A stretch of 64,000 nt of DNA from Polaribacter sejongensis (GCF_038024065.1 NZ_CP150667.1:1805501-1869500); one strand, 5' to 3'; shown: positions 26,633 to 36,294, numbered from the stretch's first letter. Program-made: numbers and translations. The notes: a model not told the origin generated them from the letters alone.

Positions 26633-26700
26633 AAAATAAAAAATTAAACTGTTAAAGGTTGATATTCGATGAATGTCTACTTCGACTTAAAAAATAAATT

Positions 26701-27741
26701 TTGCAAGAAAATCAACCTCAAGATATAGAAAACGACGATTTGTACGAACATCACAGATTTACAGCTAGTGAAGGACAAGAACCTTTAAGAGTTGATAAAT
26801 TTTTAATGAATTTTGTAGAAAACGCCACTAGAAATAAAATTCAACAAGCTGCAAAAGCAGGAAATATTTTGGTGAATGATGCCATTGTAAAATCGAATCA
26901 TAAAGTAAAACCAAACGATGTAGTTAGAGTTGTTTTAACATATCCACCAGCAGAAAACTTATTGGTGGCAGAAGACATTCCTTTAGACATCGTTTATGAA
27001 GATGATACCGTAATTGTAGTGAACAAACCTGCAGGTATGGTAGTACATCCAGGTCACGGAAATTATTCTGGTACTTTGGTGAATGGCTTAATTCATCATA
27101 TAGAAAACTTACCAACTAATTCTAACGAAAGACCAGGTTTGGTGCATAGAATTGATAAAGATACTAGTGGTTTATTGGTAGTTGCAAAAACCGAATTCGC
27201 CTTAGCTCATTTATCTAAACAGTTTTTTGACAGAACTACAGAGCGTTTGTATTACGCCTTAGTTTGGGGAAATGTAGAAGAAGATGAAGGTAGGATTGAA
27301 GGAAATATAGGCCGTAGTTTAAAAAATCGTTTACAAATGTCTGTTTTTCCTGATGGAGATTTTGGAAAACACGCTGTTACACATTATAAAGTTTTAGAGC
27401 GCTTAACATATGTAACTTTAGTACAATGTAAATTAGAAACAGGTAGAACACACCAAATTAGAGCACACTTTAAACACATTGGACACACGCTTTTTAATGA
27501 CGAACGTTATGGTGGAGATGATATTTTAAAAGGAACTACGTTTACTAAATACAAGCAATTTGTAAACAACTGTTTTAAAGTGTTACCAAGACAGGCACTA
27601 CATGCAAAAACATTAGGATTTACGCATCCAAAAACGGGTGAGTTTATGCGTTTTAATTCTGAAGTACCGTCAGATATTACAGAATGTCTAGAAAAATGGA
27701 GAACTTACTCTGAGAATTCTAAAGATATTGAATTAGATTAA
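26701..27741 (+). CDS. RluD-family 23S rRNA pseudouridine synthase
   Basis: The 346-residue protein has an N-terminal S4 RNA-binding domain (LRVDKFLMNFV through ILVNDAIVKSNHKVKPND) and the RluA/RluD catalytic domain. The catalytic Asp lies in HRIDKDTSGLLVVAK, and GRTHQIRAH follows. It isomerises uridines in 23S rRNA, probably in helix 69 as RluD does. The start appears to be TTG 26701: an in-frame TAA lies only two codons upstream and the first ATG would cut into the S4 domain. It is followed by a strong terminator. Confidence 0.9.
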   Translation: MQENQPQDIENDDLYEHHRFTASEGQEPLRVDKFLMNFVENATRNKIQQAAKAGNILVNDAIVKSNHKVKPNDVVRVVLTYPPAENLLVAEDIPLDIVYEDDTVIVVNKPAGMVVHPGHGNYSGTLVNGLIHHIENLPTNSNERPGLVHRIDKDTSGLLVVAKTEFALAHLSKQFFDRTTERLYYALVWGNVEEDEGRIEGNIGRSLKNRLQMSVFPDGDFGKHAVTHYKVLERLTYVTLVQCKLETGRTHQIRAHFKHIGHTLFNDERYGGDDILKGTTFTKYKQFVNNCFKVLPRQALHAKTLGFTHPKTGEFMRFNSEVPSDITECLEKWRTYSENSKDIELD

Positions 27742-27755
27742 CTAATTTTAAAAAG

Positions 27756-27786
27756 CTACTTTCCTAAACAGAAAGTAGTTTTTTTA
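27756..27786 (+). terminator. Rho-independent terminator after the pseudouridine synthase
   Basis: The stem CTACTTTC/GAAAGTAG with a 7-nt loop is followed by eight T, 14 bp after the stop codon. Confidence 0.85.
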
Positions 27787-27928
27787 TTTAAAATAGAAAA
27801 CACTTATCGAAAATCAACTTTACTATTACATTTAATGATAGTAGTATTAAATATTACTCTTAAAATACATTTAAGAAATCTATAAACATTTGTATTTTTA
27901 TACTTTAATTATTTCTGAATTACATCAT

Positions 27929-28687
27929 ATGAAAATCATAATATCACCAGCAAAATCTTTAGATTTCGAAAGTAAAGTACCAACAAGCTTACATACGCAA
28001 CCACGTTTTTTAGACCAATCTGAAAAGTTAAATAAGAAACTAAAAACACTTTCTAAGAAAAATTTATCTGAATTGATGAAAATTTCTGATGATTTGTCTG
28101 CTTTAAATTATGATAGAAATCAATCTTGGGCAACTCCTTTTACTCCAGAAAATGCAAAGCAAGCAATTTATGCTTTTACAGGTGCCGTTTTTCAAGGAAT
28201 TGATGTAAACTCTATTGAAGAAGAGAAAATTCCATTATTACAAAATAATCTAAGAATCTTATCTGGTTTGTATGGTTTGTTAAAACCGTTGGATTTAATT
28301 CAGCCGTATCGTTTAGAAATGGGAACTCGTTTAAAAGTAGGAACTAAAGAAAATCTATACAAATTCTGGGATGATACTGTTGCGAATGCTTTGAATGATG
28401 AATTAGAGGATGGAGAATTATTAGTGAATTTAGCAAGTACAGAGTACTTTAAAGTGATTCCTAAAAAGGTTTTAAAAGTACCAATGATTACACCTGTTTT
28501 TAAAGACTATAAAAACGGAGAATATAAAATTGTGATGACGTACGCTAAAAAAGCACGTGGTTTAATGGTACGCTATATTATTGACAATAACGTTAAAACT
28601 ATTGAAGATTTAAAAGGTTTTAATGTTGATAAATATCGTTTTTCTGAAGAGTTATCTTCTGGAAATGATTTGGTGTTTACAAGATAA
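27929..28687 (+). CDS. yaaA: Peroxide stress protein YaaA (DUF328)
   Basis: The 252-residue protein begins MKIIISPAKSLDF, the invariant YaaA N-terminus. It has the LSGLYGLLKPLDLIQPYRLEMG block and a C-terminal KKARGLMVRYIID. YaaA lowers intracellular free iron during peroxide stress and has a helix-hairpin-helix-like DNA-binding fold. The start is ATG 27929; an upstream in-frame ATG would overlap the TATTTTTA box at 27893-27900. It converges on sdaA across a palindromic spacer. Confidence 0.9.
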   Translation: MKIIISPAKSLDFESKVPTSLHTQPRFLDQSEKLNKKLKTLSKKNLSELMKISDDLSALNYDRNQSWATPFTPENAKQAIYAFTGAVFQGIDVNSIEEEKIPLLQNNLRILSGLYGLLKPLDLIQPYRLEMGTRLKVGTKENLYKFWDDTVANALNDELEDGELLVNLASTEYFKVIPKKVLKVPMITPVFKDYKNGEYKIVMTYAKKARGLMVRYIIDNNVKTIEDLKGFNVDKYRFSEELSSGNDLVFTR

Positions 28688-28689
28688 AA

Positions 28690-28771
28690 ATAGTTTACAG
28701 TATTCAGTGACCGTTTTCAGTTTTTCACTGTGAACTCTTACTGAATACTGAGACTGTAAACTGCCCACTGA
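28690..28771. terminator. Bidirectional hairpin built from the AGTATTCAGT repeat family
   Basis: Arms AGTTTACAGTATTCAGT and ACTGAATACTG...ACTGTAAACT are complementary across a ~30-nt loop. The element fills the spacer between the convergent yaaA and sdaA, so it probably ends both transcripts. T runs are weak, so termination is an inference from position and fold. Confidence 0.6.
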
Positions 28772-30196
28772 TTAGCAATCTACAATTCTCACTGTAACTG
28801 CCAAACCACCTTCTGAGGTTTCTTTGTAGTTTTTATTCATGTCTTTTGCGGTTTCCCACATGGTATCTATTACACTGTCTAAATGCACCAAAGCTTCTTT
28901 AGGATCTGTTTCTAAGGCAATTTCTGCGGCATGAATCGCTTTTATTGCGCCCATAGAATTACGTTCTATACAAGGCACTTGCACCAAACCAGCAATAGGA
29001 TCGCAGGTTAAACCTAAATGATGTTCCATAGCAATTTCTGCAGCCGACAAACATTGAGCTGCTGTACCTCCTAATAGTTCTGTTAAAGCAGCTGCTGCCA
29101 TTGCAGAAGAGACTCCTATTTCTGCCTGACAACCTCCCATGGCTGCAGAGATTGTAGCATTTTTCTTAAAAACACTCCCAATTTCGCCAGCCGTTAATAA
29201 GAATTTTTTAACGTGACTAAAATCTGCTTCGTGATTTTCTATCACCATATAATACATTAAAACAGCAGGTATTACGCCAGCACTTCCGTTTGTTGGTGCG
29301 GTAACTACTCTACCCAAAGCGGCATTTACTTCATTTACAGAAAGAGCAAAACAACTTACCCATTTTAAAATTTCTCTAAACTTTACTTCTGTACTTCTAA
29401 TGGCAGTAAGCCATTCTTTAGGGTTTGTATAACTGGTATCTTTTATTAATTTTTTATGCGTATCAAAAGCACGTCTTTTTACATTTAAACCTCCAGGAAG
29501 CCTTCCTTCTGTATGACAGCCTGTATGCATACATTCTAACATCGTATCCCAAATCCTATGCAATTCTTTATCTATATGTTCTGCAGAATTTAATTCTAAT
29601 TCATTTAAAAGAACAATATCAGAAATTAATAAATTTTCTTTTTCACAATATTCTTCAAGCTGTAAAGCTCTATTGATTGGATACGGAAAGTTCTTTTTAT
29701 TGATTTCTATTTCTTCTTCTAAATGATCATTTTCTTGCACAATAAAACCGCCACCAATAGAAAAATAAGTTTGTGTAGAAACTTCATCGCCATTAAAAAA
29801 ACCTCTAAAAGTAATTCCGTTTGCATGAAATGGTAAAAAGGCTCTATTAAAGACAATTGATTCTTTATAAAAAGGCACTTCTTTTTCTCCGTTTAAAGAA
29901 AGTACTTTTTTATCTTTAATATCATCAATAATAGTAGCAATGTTTTCTATAGGTAAGTATTCTGGATCTGCACCGCTTAAACCTAACTGAATTGCCAAAT
30001 CGGTAGCGTGTCCTTTTCCTGTTAAAGACAGAGACCCATATAAATCTACCTGAATAGCATCAACCAAATCAAAGTTATTATTTTCTTTTAATTGAAGGAT
30101 CCATTGTTCGGCAGCTCGCCAAGGGCCAAGTGTATGAGAACTTGAGGGGCCAACACCTATTTTAAGCATATCAAAAACACTAATAAATTGCGACAT
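28772..30196 (-). CDS. sdaA: L-serine ammonia-lyase, iron-sulfur type
   Basis: The 474-residue enzyme deaminates L-serine to pyruvate. The N-terminal SVFDMLKIGVGPSSSHTLGP and the C-terminal blocks AMGGCQAEIGVSSAMAAAAL and CDPIAGLVQVPCIERNSMGA are diagnostic. They supply cysteines for the [4Fe-4S] cluster, making it oxygen-sensitive. It is the single-chain type, with alpha and beta regions fused. No promoter box was found upstream. A hairpin belonging to the preceding gene lies 35 bp before the start. Confidence 0.95.
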   Translation of the reverse strand: MSQFISVFDMLKIGVGPSSSHTLGPWRAAEQWILQLKENNNFDLVDAIQVDLYGSLSLTGKGHATDLAIQLGLSGADPEYLPIENIATIIDDIKDKKVLSLNGEKEVPFYKESIVFNRAFLPFHANGITFRGFFNGDEVSTQTYFSIGGGFIVQENDHLEEEIEINKKNFPYPINRALQLEEYCEKENLLISDIVLLNELELNSAEHIDKELHRIWDTMLECMHTGCHTEGRLPGGLNVKRRAFDTHKKLIKDTSYTNPKEWLTAIRSTEVKFREILKWVSCFALSVNEVNAALGRVVTAPTNGSAGVIPAVLMYYMVIENHEADFSHVKKFLLTAGEIGSVFKKNATISAAMGGCQAEIGVSSAMAAAALTELLGGTAAQCLSAAEIAMEHHLGLTCDPIAGLVQVPCIERNSMGAIKAIHAAEIALETDPKEALVHLDSVIDTMWETAKDMNKNYKETSEGGLAVTVRIVDC

Positions 30197-30231
30197 TCGT
30201 AAGATTTAATTAAGAATAGCGGTAAATGTAA

Positions 30232-30258
30232 AAAATCCAACTCAATGAGTTGGATTTT
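30232..30258 (-). terminator. Terminator hairpin after the DUF2853 gene
   Basis: A 13-bp perfect stem (AAAATCCAACTCA/TGAGTTGGATTTT) sits 22 bp downstream of the DUF2853 stop codon and before sdaA on the same strand. Confidence 0.8.
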
Positions 30259-30280
30259 ATTATCAAAAATATATTTTATA

Positions 30281-30619
30281 TTAGTTATATATCGATTCCT
30301 TACCAAATTCTACCGCTAACATATAGTAAACGACAGCTCTATATTTATTTCTTTCAGATTTACCAATTGCTTCCACAACTTTATTAATTGCTTCATCTAA
30401 TTTTGGACCATCTGCTAAACCTAACTTTTTAATTAAAAAATTATTTTTAACAGTTAACAACTCTTTTGCATCTGAACCAGATACGGTTTCGGCATCTTTT
30501 TTATAAATAGATGGGCCTAGTCCTTTTGTTACAGCTTTTAACAAGTCTGAATCATATTTTAGACCTTTATCGTCCATAAACTTAGAATACTGTGCTACTT
30601 TTTCGTCAAATTTACTCAT
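30281..30619 (-). CDS. DUF2853 family protein
   Basis: The 112-residue, soluble, helical protein matches DUF2853: an N-terminal KFDEKVAQYSKFMDDKGL, a middle TKGLGPSIYKKDAETVSGSD, and a C-terminal RNKYRAVVYYMLAVEFGK. The function is unknown. It is transcribed alone, with its own terminator, and diverges from dnaK across 257 bp that contain the dnaK sigma-54 promoter. Confidence 0.85.
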   Translation of the reverse strand: MSKFDEKVAQYSKFMDDKGLKYDSDLLKAVTKGLGPSIYKKDAETVSGSDAKELLTVKNNFLIKKLGLADGPKLDEAINKVVEAIGKSERNKYRAVVYYMLAVEFGKESIYN

Positions 30620-30813
30620 GATTTTTTTTAGAATTTTAGATTTATAACTTATAGATTTACTTTGTCTGAAATAGAACTATCCAAATATAAGGAATTAAAA
30701 ATTATATTCAAATATTCTTCCTATCCAATATATTAGATACATTTTGTGTCATTATGTCACATCAATTTAAAATATTTTTTTAAAATAACTGACATTTGCT
30801 AGTCAAAAAGGGG

Positions 30814-30829
30814 TTGGCACAGCATTTGC
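30814..30829 (+). promoter_or_regulatory. Sigma-54 (-24/-12) promoter of dnaK
   Basis: TTGGCACAGCATTTGC matches the RpoN consensus. The -24 GG (30816-30817) and the -12 GC (30828-30829) are exactly 10 bp apart, as required. It lies 48 bp before the dnaK ATG. No TAnnTTTG box is evident between it and the gene. An enhancer-binding activator would be needed and is not encoded nearby. Confidence 0.75.
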
Positions 30830-30876
30830 CTAATAGAAAATGTAAAATTGAATTAAAATTTATTAAAATAAATATT

Positions 30877-32781
30877 ATGAGTAAAATAATTGGAATTGAT
30901 TTAGGTACAACAAACTCTTGTGTTTCTGTAATGGAAGGAAATGAGCCAGTTGTAATCCCTAACGCAGAAGGAAAAAGAACTACACCATCTATCGTTGCCT
31001 TTGTAGAAGGAGGAGAACGTAAAATTGGTGACCCAGCTAAGAGACAAGCTGTAACAAACCCTACTAAAACTGTTTATTCTATTAAACGTTTTATGGGTAA
31101 CAAATTTTCTGAATCTACACAAGAAGCTACAAGAGTTCCTTATAAAGTAGTAAGAGGAGATAATGATACACCTAGAGTAGATATTGATGGTCGTTTATAT
31201 ACGCCACAAGAAATTTCTGCAATGGTGTTACAAAAAATGAAAAAAACTGCTGAAGATTATTTAGGAACTGAGGTTACTGAAGCAGTTATTACTGTACCAG
31301 CATATTTTAACGATGCACAAAGACAAGCTACAAAAGAAGCTGGTGAAATTGCAGGTTTACAAGTAAAAAGAATTATAAATGAGCCAACTGCTGCTGCATT
31401 AGCTTATGGTTTAGACAAATCTCATGACGATAAGAAAATTGTTGTTTTTGATTTTGGTGGTGGAACACATGATGTTTCTATCTTAGAATTAGGAGATGGA
31501 GTTTTTGAAGTATTAGCTACAGATGGAGATACACATTTAGGTGGTGATGATGTTGATGAAAAAATCATTAACTGGTTAGCTGAAGAGTTTAAAGCGGATG
31601 AAGATTTAGATTTACGTAAAGATCCAATGTCTTTACAACGTTTAAAAGAAGCTGCAGAAAAAGCGAAGATTGAATTATCTTCTTCTGCTTCTACAGAAAT
31701 TAACTTACCATATGTTACTGCTACTGCTAGCGGACCAAAACACTTAGTAAGAACTTTATCTAGATCTAAATTTGAGCAATTAATTGACGATTTAGTAAAA
31801 AGAACTATCGAGCCTTGTCAGACTGCTTTAAGAAATGCAGATTTAACAATCTCTGATATCGATGAAATCGTATTAGTTGGTGGTTCTACAAGAATACCTG
31901 CTGTACAAGAAGCTGTTGAGAAGTTCTTTAAAAAAGCGCCAAGTAAAGGTGTAAACCCTGATGAAGTTGTTGCTTTAGGAGCTGCTATTCAAGGTGGAGT
32001 TTTATCTGGAGATGTAAAAGATGTATTGTTATTAGACGTTACTCCTTTATCTTTAGGTATTGAAACTATGGGGAATGTTTTCACAAAATTAATTGATGCA
32101 AACACAACGATTCCTACAAAAAAATCTCAAGTATTCTCTACAGCAGTAGATAACCAACCATCAGTAGAAATTCACGTTTTACAAGGTGAAAGAGCGATGG
32201 CTGCAGATAACAATACTATTGGACGTTTCCATTTAGATGGTTTACCTCCTGCACAAAGAGGTGTACCTCAAGTAGAAGTAACTTTTGATATTGATGCAAA
32301 CGGTATTATTAAAGTTTCTGCTTTAGACAAAGGAACAAACAAATCTCATGAAATTAGAATTGAAGCGTCTTCTGGATTATCTGAAGATGATATCAAAAAA
32401 ATGAGAGAAGATGCAGAAGCAAATGCGGATGCTGATAAAAAAGCTAAAGAAACTGCAGAAAAAATTAACGAAGCAGATTCTATGATTTTTCAAACAGAAA
32501 AGCAATTAACTGAGTTTGGTGATAAATTATCTGCGGATAAAAAAGCACCAATCGAAGCTGCTTTAGTTGAATTAAAAGCTGCTCACGAATCTAAAGATTT
32601 AACATTAATTGATACTGCATTAGCAACTATCAATGAAGCTTGGAAAGTTGCTTCTGAAGAAATGTATGCTGCACAAGGTGGTGCTGAAGGAGCAAATCCT
32701 GGAGCTGAACAACAAGGTCAACCAGAAGCTGATGCTCAAGGAGACAATGTTGAAGATGTAGATTTCGAAGAAGTAAAGTAA
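30877..32781 (+). CDS. dnaK: Molecular chaperone DnaK (Hsp70)
   Basis: The 634-residue chaperone has the full Hsp70 layout. The ATPase domain starts [20 protein letters not shown], with [11 protein letters not shown] and the phosphate loop FGGGTHDVS, where His replaces the E. coli Phe, as is usual in flavobacteria. The substrate-binding domain and a helical lid follow, ending in the acidic [12 protein letters not shown] tail. The start is ATG 30877; the frame is open further upstream but there crosses the sigma-54 promoter. No grpE or dnaJ is adjacent. Confidence 0.97.
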   Translation: MSKIIGIDLGTTNSCVSVMEGNEPVVIPNAEGKRTTPSIVAFVEGGERKIGDPAKRQAVTNPTKTVYSIKRFMGNKFSESTQEATRVPYKVVRGDNDTPRVDIDGRLYTPQEISAMVLQKMKKTAEDYLGTEVTEAVITVPAYFNDAQRQATKEAGEIAGLQVKRIINEPTAAALAYGLDKSHDDKKIVVFDFGGGTHDVSILELGDGVFEVLATDGDTHLGGDDVDEKIINWLAEEFKADEDLDLRKDPMSLQRLKEAAEKAKIELSSSASTEINLPYVTATASGPKHLVRTLSRSKFEQLIDDLVKRTIEPCQTALRNADLTISDIDEIVLVGGSTRIPAVQEAVEKFFKKAPSKGVNPDEVVALGAAIQGGVLSGDVKDVLLLDVTPLSLGIETMGNVFTKLIDANTTIPTKKSQVFSTAVDNQPSVEIHVLQGERAMAADNNTIGRFHLDGLPPAQRGVPQVEVTFDIDANGIIKVSALDKGTNKSHEIRIEASSGLSEDDIKKMREDAEANADADKKAKETAEKINEADSMIFQTEKQLTEFGDKLSADKKAPIEAALVELKAAHESKDLTLIDTALATINEAWKVASEEMYAAQGGAEGANPGAEQQGQPEADAQGDNVEDVDFEEVK

Positions 32782-32882
32782 GCAGAGAACCAATTTTGCT
32801 TTTCAGCAAAAGTGAATGAATCGCTTATTCTGACGAAAGGAGGAATCTTCATAAAAAGAAAAACATATTTTCTTATAATACT

Positions 32883-32916
32883 AAAACGCAATCATTAATT
32901 TGATTGCGTTTTTTTA
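32883..32916 (+). terminator. Rho-independent terminator after dnaK
   Basis: AAAACGCAATCA and TGATTGCGTTTT form a 12-bp stem with a short AT loop, followed by a T run, about 100 bp after the dnaK stop codon. Confidence 0.88.
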
Positions 32917-32951
32917 TTAAAAATGTATCTTCGCTCCTCTAAAGAAAAAAA

Positions 32952-34388
32952 ATGCTATTCAATTCTATTGAGTTTTTATTGTTTTTACCTGCAGTCTTTT
33001 TTTTGTATTGGCTAATATTAAAAAAAATAGAATTACAAAATGGATTAATATTAATAGCCAGCTATGTTTTCTATGGTTGGTGGGACTGGAGATTTTTGTC
33101 ACTAATACTTTTAAGTACAATAGTAGATTACACATTAGCTCTAAGGTTAAAGAAGAATAAAAATAATCTACAAAGAAAATACCTCCTTTGGACTAGTATC
33201 ATTTTTAATATAGGTTTATTAGGCTATTTTAAATACTACAATTTTTTTATTGATAATTGGATTCAACTCTGGGCAACCTTTGACATAAAGATGCATGAAA
33301 GTTCCTTAAACATTATTCTTCCTGTAGGAATTTCTTTTTATACTTTTCAAACACTCAGTTATACAATTGATGTTTATAGAAACAAATTAGAACCAACAAA
33401 AAACTTTATAGCCTTTGCAAGTTTTGTTTCATTCTTTCCACAATTAGTTGCTGGTCCCATTGAGAGAGCTTCTAATTTATTACCTCAATTTTTTATAAAA
33501 AGAAAATTTGAATATCAATTAGCAAAATCCGGAATTAAATTAATACTCTGGGGAATGTTTAAAAAGATTGTAATTGCTGATAATTGTGCTATTTATGCAA
33601 ACGATATATTTAGCAATTACAACGAGTTAAGTGGGGTTACATTAATTTTGGGTGCCATCTATTTCTCTTTCCAAATTTACTGTGATTTTTCTGGATATTC
33701 TGATATTGCTATTGGTACAGCAAGATTATTTGGTTTTAAATTAATGAGAAACTTTAACTACCCTTATTTCTCAAGAGATATTGCAGAATTCTGGAGACGT
33801 TGGCATATAAGTTTATCAACTTGGTTTAGAGACTACCTGTATATCCCACTAGGTGGTTCTAAAGGAAGTAAATTTCAACAAATTAGAAATGTTTTTGTTA
33901 TTTTTTTAGTGAGCGGATTCTGGCATGGTGCCAACTGGACATTTGTAGTTTGGGGTGGACTTAATGCACTATTTTTTCTACCACTCCTACTAACTAACAA
34001 CAACAGAAAAAATCTAAATATTACTTCAGAAAACAAATTATTTCCATCAATTAAAGAATTAGGTCAAATAGTTTTCACTTTTACTTTAACCACTTTAGCT
34101 TGGGTCTTTTTTAGGTCTGAAACTATAACGGATGCTTTAAACTACTTAAGATTAGTTTTCTCAAACGAAACGTTTCTAAAACTTAATTATTTATCAACTA
34201 TAGAAAGATTCTCTTTTGAAATAATATTTTTATTACCAATTTTATTAATATATGAATGGTTTTACAGAAAAGAAGAAACTCCCTTTAATGGAAAATTTCA
34301 ACTGATTAATGAAACTATAATTCTACTTTTATTACTTGTATTTGGTATTTACTCTAATTATTCTAATTTCATTTATTTTCAATTTTAA
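32952..34388 (+). CDS. MBOAT-family O-acyltransferase (AlgI-like)
   Basis: The 478-residue membrane protein has about ten spans and the AlgI signature of the MBOAT family: LPVGISFYTFQTLSYTIDVYR, FWRRWHISLSTWFRDYLYIPLGGS, and the catalytic His in SGFWHGANWTFVVWGGLNAL. It moves acyl groups, usually acetyl, across the membrane onto a periplasmic or extracellular polymer. The next gene overlaps its stop by 1 bp and encodes the expected SGNH partner. No alginate or cellulose synthesis genes are near, so the acceptor is unknown. Confidence 0.9.
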   Translation: MLFNSIEFLLFLPAVFFLYWLILKKIELQNGLILIASYVFYGWWDWRFLSLILLSTIVDYTLALRLKKNKNNLQRKYLLWTSIIFNIGLLGYFKYYNFFIDNWIQLWATFDIKMHESSLNIILPVGISFYTFQTLSYTIDVYRNKLEPTKNFIAFASFVSFFPQLVAGPIERASNLLPQFFIKRKFEYQLAKSGIKLILWGMFKKIVIADNCAIYANDIFSNYNELSGVTLILGAIYFSFQIYCDFSGYSDIAIGTARLFGFKLMRNFNYPYFSRDIAEFWRRWHISLSTWFRDYLYIPLGGSKGSKFQQIRNVFVIFLVSGFWHGANWTFVVWGGLNALFFLPLLLTNNNRKNLNITSENKLFPSIKELGQIVFTFTLTTLAWVFFRSETITDALNYLRLVFSNETFLKLNYLSTIERFSFEIIFLLPILLIYEWFYRKEETPFNGKFQLINETIILLLLLVFGIYSNYSNFIYFQF

Positions 34389-35263
34389 TGATTCGATTTT
34401 TAAAATATATAACCATTAGGCTGATTATTCTCTTCATATTGATGATTATTCTTGATTTAATTTTCACTCAAGTCTATTTTCATACAAATGTTATCAGAAA
34501 TAAAGTTCAATATGTTTTTAAAAATAAAAACACACAATTTGATTATATTTTTTTAGGTTCCTCTAGAGTTGAATTTCATATTAACACAGATTTAATAGAT
34601 AGTATCACACAGAAAAAGAGTCTTAATTTAGGTATTTCAGGACAAAGCTTACCCGAAAATTTTTTAATGTTAAAGCTATTAAATGACAACGAAATTAAAG
34701 CGAAAAGAATCTTTCTACAGGTAGATGAATCAAGTTTGAAATCAACTATTGGAAAAAGAAACCTTCTTGGAGCAAGCTATTTTATGCCATACATAAATTT
34801 AAATAGTAGTATAAAGAATCACATGAAAATTTATGATGCTAACTATAAATATGATGTTTATTTTCCTTTTTACAGATATATAAAATATAATCCTAAAATT
34901 GGATATAGAGAATTACTACTTACTCTAGGTGGAAAAAAAAGAGCTGATAATTTTTTTATTGGATTAAAAACAACGTTTGACAAAAAAAACGAGACTTATC
35001 AATTTGTAAAAAAATATAATAATTCATTGTTAACTAAGATTAAAGAGTATGCTAAAGAAAATAATATTCAAATAACACTTTATACTTCTCCTTACTACAA
35101 CCGAAAAAACAACCAAGAGTTCGACTTATTTTGTAAAGAAAATAATATAATCAATTATACTGGTTCTATTAAAAGTATAAAATACTTTAAAGATTTAGGT
35201 CATTTAAATAATAAAGGCGCTCGTCAATTTACGCTATCCATAATTAAAAATTTTGGCTTGTAA
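34388..35263 (+). CDS. Membrane-anchored SGNH-like esterase/transferase, partner of MBOAT
   Basis: The 291-residue protein has one N-terminal membrane helix (10-30) and an extracytoplasmic SGNH-like domain. IFLGSSRVEFHINTDLI supplies block I (Ser), LNLGISGQSLPEN block II, and FKDLGHLNNKGARQF the Asp-His pair of block V. In AlgI/AlgJ-like systems such a protein transfers the acetyl group from MBOAT to the polymer. ATG overlaps the MBOAT stop (TAATG), so translation is coupled. The polymer is not known. Confidence 0.78.
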   Translation: MIRFLKYITIRLIILFILMIILDLIFTQVYFHTNVIRNKVQYVFKNKNTQFDYIFLGSSRVEFHINTDLIDSITQKKSLNLGISGQSLPENFLMLKLLNDNEIKAKRIFLQVDESSLKSTIGKRNLLGASYFMPYINLNSSIKNHMKIYDANYKYDVYFPFYRYIKYNPKIGYRELLLTLGGKKRADNFFIGLKTTFDKKNETYQFVKKYNNSLLTKIKEYAKENNIQITLYTSPYYNRKNNQEFDLFCKENNIINYTGSIKSIKYFKDLGHLNNKGARQFTLSIIKNFGL

Positions 35264-35272
35264 GCTAGTATT

Positions 35273-35797
35273 ATGAAAACCTACAACAAAACCAATTTCT
35301 TTAAACATACTTTTTGTGAATTCAAACAAATAGAAAATTTTGAATTCCCTGAAGACACCAATTATAAAAGTAAATCTGAAAGTATGTATTTTTATACCAA
35401 AGAAGGTGTGTATAGAAAATCGAATCATTGGGGAAGAGTTGCCAATTGTAGATGGAAATTACTAGCAAACGAAGACTATAAAAACCAACAAATAGTAATT
35501 GGTTTCGCTAAATGGGTGGACTTCTACCCTATTAATTCAATAGAAAAAATATTCTTTATTGATGTAGATTTTGATAAGAAAACAGCGATAATTCAACCTA
35601 AAAAAGAAAATGAGACAAAGAATCCCTTTTTTACGTTAACAGAAGCGCAACAAAAAATAAAACAGATTTCCATTTTATTTAAAGAAACCAAATGGGCAAA
35701 CTATTTTGAAGACGATATAGACACTACTCGTTATAAAGTAATTACAGAATTCATCAACACCAATAAAACATTACAACAAATTAAAAGAGAATTATAA
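35273..35797 (+). CDS. Conserved hypothetical cytoplasmic protein
   Basis: I do not recognise this 174-residue protein. It has no signal peptide or membrane span, is rich in aromatic residues (WGRVANCRWKL, FAKWVDFYP, FKETKWANYF), and ends with a helical segment. It begins 9 bp after the SGNH gene but looks unrelated to envelope functions, so co-transcription may be incidental. Its stop codon overlaps that of the convergent Lrp gene by 6 bp. The codon use looks like its neighbours, and the frame is long and uninterrupted, so it is a real gene. Confidence 0.7.
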   Translation: MKTYNKTNFFKHTFCEFKQIENFEFPEDTNYKSKSESMYFYTKEGVYRKSNHWGRVANCRWKLLANEDYKNQQIVIGFAKWVDFYPINSIEKIFFIDVDFDKKTAIIQPKKENETKNPFFTLTEAQQKIKQISILFKETKWANYFEDDIDTTRYKVITEFINTNKTLQQIKREL

Positions 35798-36253
35798 AGG
35801 AATTCCGTGGTTATTCTTAATTTCTCCCATCACAAAAGTACTATGAGCACTTCCTATACCTTTCACAGAACCCAAACTTTGTAACACAAACGATTGATAA
35901 TGTTTCATATCTTTTACCATCACTTTTAATAAGAAATCAAAATCGCCAGAAGTGTTATAACACTCTGTTACTTCTTTAAGAAACATAATATCTTTTACAA
36001 ACTGATTCCCTATTTCTTTGGTATGTTCCTTCAACTTCACATTACAGAATACAATTAAAGAAACATCTAACTTCTCGCTACATAAAACAGCCGTTGTTTT
36101 TTTTATATACCCTTCTTTTTTTAATCGTTTTATACGATCAAAAACAGGCGTATTTGTAAGATTTACACGCTGAGCAAGTTCTTTTGTAGTAATATCCGCG
36201 TCTTTTTGTAATAAACGAAGTAGTTGTAAATCAATTTCATCAACTTGATACAT
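35792..36253 (-). CDS. Lrp/AsnC-family transcriptional regulator
   Basis: The 153-residue regulator has an N-terminal HTH (DEIDLQLLRLLQKDADITTKELAQRV...TPVFDRIKRLKKEGYI, about 4-50) and a C-terminal RAM ligand-binding domain (about 65-150, with YNTSGDFDFLLKVMVKDM). The start is ATG 36253; longer readings translate the operator region. It is divergent from metE over 153 bp, so it is likely to control metE and itself in response to an amino acid, perhaps methionine (inference). Confidence 0.92.
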   Translation of the reverse strand: MYQVDEIDLQLLRLLQKDADITTKELAQRVNLTNTPVFDRIKRLKKEGYIKKTTAVLCSEKLDVSLIVFCNVKLKEHTKEIGNQFVKDIMFLKEVTECYNTSGDFDFLLKVMVKDMKHYQSFVLQSLGSVKGIGSAHSTFVMGEIKNNHGIPL

Positions 36254-36294
36254 AGAATATTTTTCTTTTTTAAGTTCAATTACAGTACATAAAA

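Noticed and set aside
30796..30876. Upstream in-frame TTG start for dnaK
   Set aside because: It would place the sigma-54 promoter inside the coding region and add 27 residues not found on DnaK; ATG 30877 gives the invariant N-terminus.
30901..31122. Antisense open frames inside dnaK, ftsH, metE and similar long genes
   Set aside because: They are shadows of strongly coding sequence on the other strand and carry no independent start signals or family patterns.
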